DNA of 21,041 nucleotides. Origin: Candidatus Poseidoniales archaeon (GTDB lineage: Archaea > Thermoplasmatota > Poseidoniia > Poseidoniales > Poseidoniaceae). How positions within the stretch are numbered: position 1 is the stretch's first letter; each line of letters starts with the position of its first letter. The notes under the pieces were generated by a model. It worked only from the letters and a program-made list of their open reading frames with translations. It searched no databases and had not been told where the DNA came from. Of this stretch, positions 13,701-20,294 are shown one piece after another. Location of the stretch: NCBI GenBank assembly GCA_012959845.1, contig DUCL01000128.1, forward strand, positions 1 to 21,041. The letters are read 5' to 3'. Both the position numbers and the translations under genes were made by a program.

Positions 13701-16589
13701 GGAATGTCCAATCAAGAAATAAAATTGGTAGGTTCAATCAGACTACAAGATCTAGATGCATCACCAGACCCAACTAGTTACTACATGACATTAGAATTAC
13801 GTCATATCAATAATACAGAAGGCAATGTTACAACAGAATGGGAAGAAGTAGCAAACCAATCAGGCGTAATTGGTGGTGATTTCGATTGGACTATTGATTT
13901 GGGCTCAACCGCTGCCGGAGAAGAAGTATACCGATTCAAGATGAGTGGATACATAGGCGGAGATACACTCTGTCCAAGCATATCACTTCGTCCAGATGCA
14001 GAATGTGCGATTCCATTTAATTTAACAATTGATACATATGATCCAAATTTAATGAATATGCAAGTGTTGAATGGTCAAGTAGATCCGAATGTGGATAGCA
14101 ATTGGAGAACTCTAGTAGACGATACATGGGTTGTTCCATCCGCAACACAGAAGATTAGAATGCAAGCACAAGATTTGCCAAATCCTCCTGAAAACTTGGA
14201 ATTATACATATGGGTTGAGCATGACCACGATGCAAATATGGACGGCTTGGCAACTGCTAACGAGTATGTTAGTATCACGCTAACCAGTGATGGTGAAGTA
14301 CCAAATTCAAATTACTCTGGTCAATACAATGATTATGCCAATGAAGGACAAGACCCTGTTGGAAAGGTTAGTTTGTGGGTTGAAGGATTTGACTTAGCAG
14401 GTAATCCAATAGATGGTGGCGCACCTGGATTTGACAATGACTATGTAACTTATGTTTCAATGTCATCTAAGAATCCGGTTATCCGAAATTTCTTCATCGA
14501 TGATTCTAGTGATAGCAGATTCATTAATTCCAACCAACAACAATGGCAAGGAGATTGGAACCAAACCATGTATGCTGGAAATGAGTATCACTTGATAGTA
14601 GAGGCTGGTGATGATAACGGATGGCGTGATGTCGATTACATCAGAATTGATTTAGATGACTCACGTGAGGATATGACTTTGTGGTATTTCCCTCGCAATG
14701 AAAGCGCCTGGACGAGCAGCCAATGGATAGACATCATCGAAGAAGATGCTGACAATGAAGGTCCACGCTTGTTGAGAATGGATGGTGGTCATTTAGTTGA
14801 TACCTTTGAATCCGATTTCTATCTTGATTTGCCAATTAGAATTGATTGGGGTGTATTAGGAGAAGGTAATACTTTGAATTCACCAGTGCTTTACATGCAA
14901 GACTTGGATAATCCACGTTATAGAATGTTGCCAGTTTCTGGACGTCACATTCAATCTTGGTTCTACAGTGATGGAATTCAACTCGATGTTAGAACCGATG
15001 AGGTCAATGACCTGATGGTTACTCCATTCTTTGCTGACGAAAGTGAACCGCATACTGCAGATATTAGAAAAGGATTCGTTTATCCTGGTGATATAGTTTC
15101 ATTTACTGGACAATACGCATATATTGACGGAATTTATAACAGCGTATACATAAAGCCTGAAATTGAAATGACTTTGAAGATTATTCGTGAAGATGCCTTA
15201 ATGAATGGTGCTAAGGGATATATTGCATATCCTGGGGAAACATTCTATCATAATTTTTCTGGTGGAGAATTCAATATTAACATTACAGCACCTCCAGTTA
15301 CAAATGACTACAGATATACATTTGAATTGATTGATTTGCCAAACGGTGCAATAGATACAACCTTTGGATTATGTTCAAGTTCATCCTCATTTGGATGTGC
15401 TTCATTCAACATCAAGGTTGATAGTAATTCACCTCGTGTTGCAACCAACTCTTGGACAGCAAAGAAAGGAGCAACTGGAGAGATTCTTGAAGGATTCATT
15501 TCTACATCTAACTATCATTGTATTGATGTTGAAGTAATTATCGAAGAGCAAGAAGCACTCTTCCCTGGTGATGTGCAAGTCGCTTGGAAGTTCTTTGATG
15601 ACCCTGCTAATGATATTACATGGGGCAAATACAGAACAACCCATGGAAATGAGGAAATGAAGGAAACTCTCGACTTATTGCCAACAGGCGGTTCATATTT
15701 CGCAACAGCTGATTGTATTGATTTGTGGCCACTTGAAGAAGGTCAATTCGACCCAGTCGCGGCCGACATTATCGGTGTTGAAGTAATATTCTGGATTGAG
15801 GGTGTAGATTCAGCAGGTTCGCAAATTATCCTCGGTGGTGGATTGCAGGAAGATGGCTCAGTAGGTCATATGGTATCTGGAGAACAATCTCACAAATCAA
15901 TATACAATTTCATTCATGAAGCAGCAAAGTTTGATGTGTTGAATGTTAAAATGATTCCAACTAATCCAACAGTAGGGCAAAGAATGACGCTTGAAGTTGA
16001 ATTAAGAAATACTGGTACCATGGACGGTGCAGCAAGTCTTATTGTGAAATCAGTAATCAATAATGGAATTCCATCAAAGGTTGGAACAATTGAAACCGAT
16101 GAGATGGCAATAGGACAATCCGCTTGGTTTACAATTGAACTTGAGGCCTTCCCGAGTGCAACTACAGGAATGTATTACATGATTCTTGATAATGAATCGA
16201 GCGACACGAAGTATGATGGTTCTGTAGCAGGAGATAAATTCAATGTTAAGGTTCAGGAAGAATCAGATTCAAGCAGTGCAACTCTATTGTTAGCAATCGT
16301 TGGTATTATCGCAGCAGTGCTATTGGTTCTTGTAGTCGTATTAGTCAAGCGTGGACAAGATGGAAAGAGTTCATCATCCGGCGGTATATATGACGATGAA
16401 TATGAGGATGGTGACGGTAAGGTCTATGCAGAATTACCAACTCACAATGAAAGCCCTGCAGCAGATGTTGATCCTGAAATGGCTAGAGCATTGGCAGAAT
16501 TCCCGCAATGGTCTCAAGCAGAAATCCAAGGCTACTTTGACCAAGGATGGAGCATTGAAGCATTGAAAGATTGGGTAAATAGTCAATGA
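10722..16589 (+). CDS. Giant (1955-residue) secreted surface protein with C-terminal membrane anchor and cytoplasmic helical tail
   Basis: Seen in order: a signal peptide (1 to about 27, ending LAAASS), a beta-rich ectodomain of about 1800 residues, one membrane helix (1853-1875) followed by KRG, and an 80-residue inside tail. Around residues 315-370 the stretch LDLTDYVGKYIQLRFVMEH, followed by SGWYIDDFRLGD, looks like a jelly-roll/MAM-type domain. Residues about 1734-1845 look like a CARDB-type Ig fold with VELRNTGTMDGAASLIVKS. Many Asn-X-Ser/Thr sites suggest N-glycosylation, and Asp-rich loops may bind calcium. The tail is acidic (YDDEYEDGDG) and ends in a helical module containing EIQGYFDQGWSIEALKDWV. 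No protease, glycosidase or other catalytic motif was found, so structural, adhesive or polymer-binding roles are guesses. Its stop overlaps the next start (ATGA), so translation is coupled to the following gene. Confidence 0.9.
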   Translation: MSQQNRKMSTSMFLVALMLFAPLAAASSVSTFANGASEVDVELRDGSAYLNTVDGVVDLPAGETVTGASLKIATNMVEHSSNARIDVDTIPRVWNPQYNNQLTIFSNIDDFQIEDGSQATPVSLKSDGFLTDFEGTDAGFMDMTMPPPTSGIGWEHGSLFGGTITNSNCASGTDCWGTNVYDDDYTDDNGAQSFDLKMISAEMFVNPQLKSYTAHFASWHNLEAFVSSATTPQNRYMDCAYVEIRSSLIGNFPPDSTGFDYIPLDISNSTGIGLGNGYYQRSSSLQNNMIGYQCGGIPTDNLGNQQRGIAGQSTTASNPTGWANIALDLTDYVGKYIQLRFVMEHQGYNPPTGWSVKDYNTSGWYIDDFRLGDLLPQSGEMTIRGFLPSALGGDNQPNGFGILNLESEITPSATIEVDIVDSTNGQDVIDNNGNAMTGLSGKIIELWDVNSTTYPSINLKFRFDSGPSRLSTPVLHGLALGTRVGTGFNQTTLGMNTIANGIWETQGTGEPMMYAPSIVDTTFTIDMERQKFNRPITSITPIIQDDCPDEPSIDVSYTGVSGVSSLSNNVQENLTAPIFGFSAILSYTNSCNVGGMWFDLTFGHHAERIQIDVAHDGDTDWGFDEPAFGYFGRQTTLWNNKANGVNYGADSKVMLTDLTGTAIGGHFMLPKGSVITAADVAFDDITIHSNSDPIEGFDLYLVSGTQEYSLGSIDNTTVIIAEGLPDVLGLAPALSSLLTNPMVPTSHVDEYGNEWMTFFFKAISPNASTGASMTVKGLDVIYDYSTTINNGDGLDSELNQGVALWDGGGATASVLIAVSSTTGGGVTLSDLSVSTSTGYANTITLSGNPVGLYPNGDIYEIVTTHTVDPLTGSTLAEATLSFESNTGNVVLSYSEFLGFSEASDEDNLLSLESSTYSDITNGKEVVWRFRVNPSWEDTETVRIYSGLIAGNGVNGLPDALLMAPVGGNAVENDAGITSFTLQNSIGTVQNLDDGMSNQEIKLVGSIRLQDLDASPDPTSYYMTLELRHINNTEGNVTTEWEEVANQSGVIGGDFDWTIDLGSTAAGEEVYRFKMSGYIGGDTLCPSISLRPDAECAIPFNLTIDTYDPNLMNMQVLNGQVDPNVDSNWRTLVDDTWVVPSATQKIRMQAQDLPNPPENLELYIWVEHDHDANMDGLATANEYVSITLTSDGEVPNSNYSGQYNDYANEGQDPVGKVSLWVEGFDLAGNPIDGGAPGFDNDYVTYVSMSSKNPVIRNFFIDDSSDSRFINSNQQQWQGDWNQTMYAGNEYHLIVEAGDDNGWRDVDYIRIDLDDSREDMTLWYFPRNESAWTSSQWIDIIEEDADNEGPRLLRMDGGHLVDTFESDFYLDLPIRIDWGVLGEGNTLNSPVLYMQDLDNPRYRMLPVSGRHIQSWFYSDGIQLDVRTDEVNDLMVTPFFADESEPHTADIRKGFVYPGDIVSFTGQYAYIDGIYNSVYIKPEIEMTLKIIREDALMNGAKGYIAYPGETFYHNFSGGEFNINITAPPVTNDYRYTFELIDLPNGAIDTTFGLCSSSSSFGCASFNIKVDSNSPRVATNSWTAKKGATGEILEGFISTSNYHCIDVEVIIEEQEALFPGDVQVAWKFFDDPANDITWGKYRTTHGNEEMKETLDLLPTGGSYFATADCIDLWPLEEGQFDPVAADIIGVEVIFWIEGVDSAGSQIILGGGLQEDGSVGHMVSGEQSHKSIYNFIHEAAKFDVLNVKMIPTNPTVGQRMTLEVELRNTGTMDGAASLIVKSVINNGIPSKVGTIETDEMAIGQSAWFTIELEAFPSATTGMYYMILDNESSDTKYDGSVAGDKFNVKVQEESDSSSATLLLAIVGIIAAVLLVLVVVLVKRGQDGKSSSSGGIYDDEYEDGDGKVYAELPTHNESPAADVDPEMARALAEFPQWSQAEIQGYFDQGWSIEALKDWVNSQ

Positions 16590-17410
16590 AGGTGACATTG
16601 TTGCAACCTATTCTATCATGGGAGGACCTTGAATGGTCGGACCCTGATGGAGGCAGAATCATCTTGCATGGTACATTGCCAACAGTGATATTCCCCCTAA
16701 AAATGAGGCCAAGGGAAGAATGGCAGGGCATCGCATTACTAGAAGCACCAGATGTTGTTGAATTATGGGAACAAGAAGAGATTGATGAGGCAGAGTCGCC
16801 AGGAGTCAATCTCAACCATAGTCTTCTTTCTGGTGGTGCATTGGCGATTTATCTTGACGATGTAACAGAATTGGAAGGAGTAGTTTCTGGAAGATTCCCC
16901 GACCCGGAACCTCGACGATTACATCGCAATGCCGTTAGGCATCAAAGGCCAGTTTATTTTATTGAACCAATCGCTGAAGATGATGATGAATGGCTTGAGC
17001 ATCTGGGCAACGAGGCAAAGGTAGTATCTCATTGGAGGAAATTACTTGGGATGATTAGCCTCGGTGGAAAGTGGCGGAAAAGAATGAAGAACAACGTCGC
17101 TAAAGCGAGGAATCCACCAAAAGGAATAACGAAAAATATGGCTTCAGCAAGCGTATTAGCCCTTACTTGGTGGCAACTTTCTGAATGGTTGATCAACGAA
17201 TCGATATCTTCGTATAGAGATAACAGATTTGCTGCAAGGTTACGTGGCGCATTAGCGGATTTAAGAGCCCAACATGGAGATGATGCGACTCTGATATTAC
17301 CAATGCATATGCCATGGAGAAATGCTATTTTTTCAGCATTAAATGAGCAACAAGAGGTTGAGGAGATTACTTCATCCCCAACAGTTTCGGATGACATAGA
17401 GGAGGAGTGA
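16586..17410 (+). CDS. Unknown cytoplasmic protein coupled to giant surface protein
   Basis: A 274-residue protein I do not recognise. It starts inside the ATGA overlap with the giant gene and stops two bases before the TBP-like start, so it sits in a tight three-gene unit. There is no signal peptide or convincing membrane helix. Visible traits are a proline- and charge-rich N-terminal half (LWEQEEIDEAES; FPDPEPRRLHRNAVRHQRP), a basic patch near residue 155-180 (GGKWRKRMKNNVAKARNPPK), a Trp-rich helix (ALTWWQLSEWLINE), and the C-terminal pattern YRDNRFAARLRGALADLRA followed by LPMHMPW. The RD..A..L...G....H order faintly recalls the end of TraB/GumN-type proteins, but the N-terminal histidine motif of that family is missing, so I do not assign it. 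Acidic tail DDIEEE. Confidence 0.8.
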   Translation: MKVTLLQPILSWEDLEWSDPDGGRIILHGTLPTVIFPLKMRPREEWQGIALLEAPDVVELWEQEEIDEAESPGVNLNHSLLSGGALAIYLDDVTELEGVVSGRFPDPEPRRLHRNAVRHQRPVYFIEPIAEDDDEWLEHLGNEAKVVSHWRKLLGMISLGGKWRKRMKNNVAKARNPPKGITKNMASASVLALTWWQLSEWLINESISSYRDNRFAARLRGALADLRAQHGDDATLILPMHMPWRNAIFSALNEQQEVEEITSSPTVSDDIEEE

Positions 17411-17412
17411 TT

Positions 17413-17955
17413 ATGGCGCCAAAAGGTTTTGATGTTCGTGTTGAAAATCAACTCGTCCGTTTCATTTCACAAACACCAGTAGACCCAGATGCGGTAGTCG
17501 CTCAACTTGGCGGTACGGCAACAGGCGGTGTTGTAATCAAAGTATTAGATGCTCCCCGCGCAACGGTAGTCATCGATGCTGAAGGAAAGATAGTAATTCA
17601 TGGAACTCAACGTGTTGAAACTGCTCGTGCAGCGGCAAAGGAATTCCTATTACAAATGGGATTAGATGATACTGGGCTGACTACAGAAATAGGGCCTATG
17701 GTCGCATCGTTTGATTTTGAAGAAACCATTGCAGTTGAGTCAATAGTCGGTCAAGTTGGGGCAGGAGATGCGCAATACGATGCTCGTCTTGGCTGTTCAA
17801 TCGTCGAGGATTCAAGACACGGGGTAACCATGCATATTTGGCCAAATGGCCGATGTATTACAACTGGAGCACACTCTCCTAATATGGTTGCAATGGCTGC
17901 AGTTTATTGGAAAGGTGTATTCGATGAAAGTGGATATTTTATTCAAAGAATTTGA
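17413..17955 (+). CDS. Divergent TATA-binding protein homologue lacking the intercalating phenylalanines
   Basis: A 180-residue protein, the usual archaeal TBP length, with the two-fold saddle pattern. Repeat 1 (6-82): VRVENQLVRFISQ, then DAPRATVVIDAEGKIVIHGTQ and the ARAAAKEFL helix. Repeat 2 (93-172): IGPMVASFDFEETIAVESIV, then GVTMHIWPNGRCITTGAHS and a helix. Both align by eye with the TBP core PK-x4-IF-x-SGK-x3-TGAKS. The four phenylalanines that kink TATA DNA are not kept: they align with Gly38, Asp55, Leu126 and Trp143. Basic residues around SGK are partly kept (Lys59, Arg147). It may be a second, specialised TBP, or this lineage's normal but strongly drifted TBP. Start chosen at 17413 because GGAGG lies seven bases upstream; the GTG at 17407 would place that site too close. 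Two bases separate it from the unknown upstream gene. Confidence 0.8.
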   Translation: MAPKGFDVRVENQLVRFISQTPVDPDAVVAQLGGTATGGVVIKVLDAPRATVVIDAEGKIVIHGTQRVETARAAAKEFLLQMGLDDTGLTTEIGPMVASFDFEETIAVESIVGQVGAGDAQYDARLGCSIVEDSRHGVTMHIWPNGRCITTGAHSPNMVAMAAVYWKGVFDESGYFIQRI

Positions 17956-18020
17956 TCCAATTACAATTTTCAGCACAAGAGAGAATAGCCACAACCCAGT
18001 GGCGTCAATAGGTGAAAGCG

Positions 18021-18914
18021 GTGAATGAGTTATCCAAATTATGGGATGGACCAGTTACTGACAACCATTTTCATCTTAATCGTAAAGGACTATTTCTTCA
18101 AGCTGCTCATGATTTTCAAAGGTTTGGGGGCACTGATTTAGTTCTAGTTCACTGCCCTGATTTCAGTTCTCCACCAACTACTAAAAAGGGCCATAGCGAT
18201 ACATATGCAGATACAATTTCTATGGCACAAGCAGTTCGTAATGAAGTCGGTCTTGGCGTCAGAGTGGTATTGGGGCCTCATCCGGCGGCTTTTGCTCATC
18301 AATTAGATAATGCAATCCAAAGTGAAGATGAGCAAGGAATTGAAAATGCTGCAAATAATTATCGCGAAAGCATTGATGCTGCATTGGAGTTTGTCCAAGA
18401 AGGAAAAGCACACGCTATCGGAGAAGTAGGTAGGCCACATTGGCCAGTATCAGAACAGGTGTGGGATATGTCAAATGAGTTATTGATGGAAACAATGCAT
18501 TTAGCCAGTCAAGAAGGAATTACATTACAGTTGCACGTCGAAGGCGAATTACAATCTACATATTCTGATTTATCGCAAATGGCTACAAAATCGGGAATGG
18601 ATAGCAAGAAAATTGTTAGACATTACGCTCCGCCAAATATTGATGCAGAGATTACCAAAGGAATTACTCCCAGTGTATTAATCGGTAAAGGGGCTATTGA
18701 AGAGTTGATGGAGAATATTGGGAAGTCGAGTCATGGGTTTTTGCTTGAGACAGATTACATGGATGACCCGAAACGTCCAGGTGCGGTATTAGGTCCAAAA
18801 ACAGTTCCAAAGAGAACTAAACAATTGTTGGAACTTGGAATTGATGAAGAAATACTATGGAATACTCACCAAGACTTACCTAACTTGCTTTATGGCGAAA
18901 CGGTGCGAGCATAG
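18021..18914 (+). CDS. TatD-related TIM-barrel metal-dependent hydrolase (COG1099-like)
   Basis: A 297-residue amidohydrolase-type TIM barrel. Metal ligands appear in order: HFH (16-18), GPHPA (85-89), Glu135 in GEVGRPHWPV, His172 in LQLHVE, His201 in VRHYAPP, and Asp245 in LLETDY. The GEVGRPHxPV form with RHYAP matches the mainly archaeal TatD-related group COG1099. TatD proteins are Mg-dependent nucleases in DNA repair or turnover; for this subgroup the substrate is not established. Start: the GTG at 18021 has AGGTGA (18010-18015) five bases upstream. An in-frame GTG at 18012 lies within that site and is therefore less likely. It follows the TBP-like gene by 65 bases and precedes the second surface protein by 67 bases, all co-directional. 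Confidence 0.88.
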   Translation: MNELSKLWDGPVTDNHFHLNRKGLFLQAAHDFQRFGGTDLVLVHCPDFSSPPTTKKGHSDTYADTISMAQAVRNEVGLGVRVVLGPHPAAFAHQLDNAIQSEDEQGIENAANNYRESIDAALEFVQEGKAHAIGEVGRPHWPVSEQVWDMSNELLMETMHLASQEGITLQLHVEGELQSTYSDLSQMATKSGMDSKKIVRHYAPPNIDAEITKGITPSVLIGKGAIEELMENIGKSSHGFLLETDYMDDPKRPGAVLGPKTVPKRTKQLLELGIDEEILWNTHQDLPNLLYGETVRA

Positions 18915-18981
18915 GCACATCAGGGCACTTTCATCCATCACATTGATGAAAGAGCGGTTCAACCCACAGCCAGTGAGGAAC

Positions 18982-20073
18982 ATGCGCAGAGGACAAATTA
19001 TGGCTTTCGCCCTTGCCTTTTTCATGCTCCCAGCATTGTCTCTCATGACTTCAGCACAAGTTCCAACAGTGCCAAGTGTTGAGATCGACTGCGATTCTAA
19101 CCCCGTAATGAATGTTCATCCATCATACTATGAACCAATTGATCTAACTTGTGTAGTACGCAACCCCTCATCTTTTGAGGAGACGATTTCTGTTGATAAA
19201 GAATGGGAAGGAAATAATGTAGAAATGATATTGTCGGAAGATACTTTCACATTAGGAGCAGATGAAGAAGAGGAATTTACAGTTACATTTTCAGGTCCTA
19301 CAAAATTATCAGCAGATACTAGTTACTCATTTACACTGATTGCTCAAGTCGACAGTATCGGCCAAGTCCCCTACGATTGGGCCAATGCGAATGCTTCATA
19401 CAATGGTGATTTTACAGTTTCAACTTATGGAATGGTCGAATTGGAAATGAGCGATAAAAGTACTAGAACAATGGTGCTTGATGAAGCGAGGGTATTATCC
19501 TTCCAATTTTCTAACAACGGTAATGATAAGGATAAAATAAGAGTCTCAATTGCAAATGAGGCTGAATTAATTGAGAGTGGATTTAGTTTCCCATTAGGTT
19601 CATTTGTTGCTGAAGATGTTGATTCTGGAAGTGTTTCTTCACTGCGTGAAATATCAATTACCGCACCATCAGAAGTTAGCAAAGAGGTTCGAGTTCAAGT
19701 GATAATCCGTGCAGAGAGTAATAATGATGACAATGCCGAATTCAGTGAAATATCAATAACAATCGTGATAGAAAAATCTAGCGAACTTTCCGGATTAGGT
19801 GGACTTGACGAAATGAGTACTGGTGACATGAAAAAATATGGAGCAATTCTCGGCGCTGGAATACTAGGTATTTTCATTCTTGTTTTGGCCCTGAAGGTTG
19901 TAGGCAGGAGATCTGCTGAAGTCGCAACTCCACGTACATTAGAACTTCCTGATATTGAAAAAGAATCCGATGTTGTAGATGATTTGGATGAATTTGATGA
20001 ATTTGATGATTTATTTTCTGACTTGGATGAAGAAGAAGACGATTTGGATTCCTTCCTTGATGACTTTGAATGA
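18982..20073 (+). CDS. Secreted, C-terminally anchored surface protein with acidic cytoplasmic tail
   Basis: A 363-residue protein: signal peptide (1 to about 26, FALAFFMLPALSLMTSAQ), an ectodomain of two probable Ig-like beta sandwiches (about 30-145 and 150-270), one membrane helix (286-308, AILGAGILGIFILVLALKVV), then RR and a 55-residue tail that is almost all Asp/Glu with Leu/Phe spacing (DDLDEFDEFDDLFSDLDEEE). The first sandwich has VRNPSSFEETISV and the second FSNNGNDKDKIRVSI, the pattern of NEW3/CARDB-type folds common in archaeal envelope proteins. No enzyme motif seen. The ATG at 18982 is chosen because GTGAGGA precedes it and the signal peptide follows at once; the frame is open further upstream into the TatD-type gene (first ATG 18835), which would bury the signal peptide. 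Same plan as the giant protein at 10722. Confidence 0.87.
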   Translation: MRRGQIMAFALAFFMLPALSLMTSAQVPTVPSVEIDCDSNPVMNVHPSYYEPIDLTCVVRNPSSFEETISVDKEWEGNNVEMILSEDTFTLGADEEEEFTVTFSGPTKLSADTSYSFTLIAQVDSIGQVPYDWANANASYNGDFTVSTYGMVELEMSDKSTRTMVLDEARVLSFQFSNNGNDKDKIRVSIANEAELIESGFSFPLGSFVAEDVDSGSVSSLREISITAPSEVSKEVRVQVIIRAESNNDDNAEFSEISITIVIEKSSELSGLGGLDEMSTGDMKKYGAILGAGILGIFILVLALKVVGRRSAEVATPRTLELPDIEKESDVVDDLDEFDEFDDLFSDLDEEEDDLDSFLDDFE

Positions 20074-20084
20074 TACTTCGCATA

Positions 20085-20120
20085 TGCGCGGTAATAGTAG
20101 AATGAGTATTTTTCCGCGCA
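20085..20120 (+). terminator. Inverted repeat after the surface-protein gene (possible terminator or processing hairpin)
   Basis: TGCGCGG (20085-20091) and CCGCGCA (20114-20120) form a perfect 7-base stem around a 22-base loop whose 3' end is T-rich (TATTTTT), starting 12 bases after the stop. A CGCATATGCG palindrome (20079-20088) overlaps the left arm. Archaeal termination mainly needs T-runs, so the role is uncertain; an operator is also possible. The rest of the 221-base gap up to fabI shows no RNA gene. Confidence 0.35.
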
Positions 20121-20265
20121 ATTTCAAAGCGGTGTTGAAAAAGCATCAATTTACGAGGCCTATTCCGGGGGTAATTCGGTGTGCGTCGGCCTATTTACAA
20201 AGGTCATAAAACCTCCATTTGTTGTTGTTATTCAACGGTAACAGTCAAAGGGGTGGTGTAGTGGG

Positions 20266-20292
20266 CAACACTTACCCAATGGGTAGGTGCTG
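20266..20292 (+). promoter_or_regulatory. Long imperfect palindrome over the fabI ribosome binding site
   Basis: Arms of 12 bases around AAT: CAACACTTACCC and GGGTAGGTGCTG, with two mismatched pairs, one of which (T against G) can wobble in RNA. The right arm contains AGGTG, the Shine-Dalgarno of the ATG at 20295. It may be a transcription-factor operator, or an RNA hairpin that hides the ribosome binding site. Confidence 0.5.
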
Positions 20293-20294
20293 TT

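Noticed and set aside
20155..20220. tRNA or small RNA in the fabI upstream gap
   Set aside because: GGCCTATT occurs twice as a direct repeat, but no cloverleaf or conserved RNA motif can be drawn.
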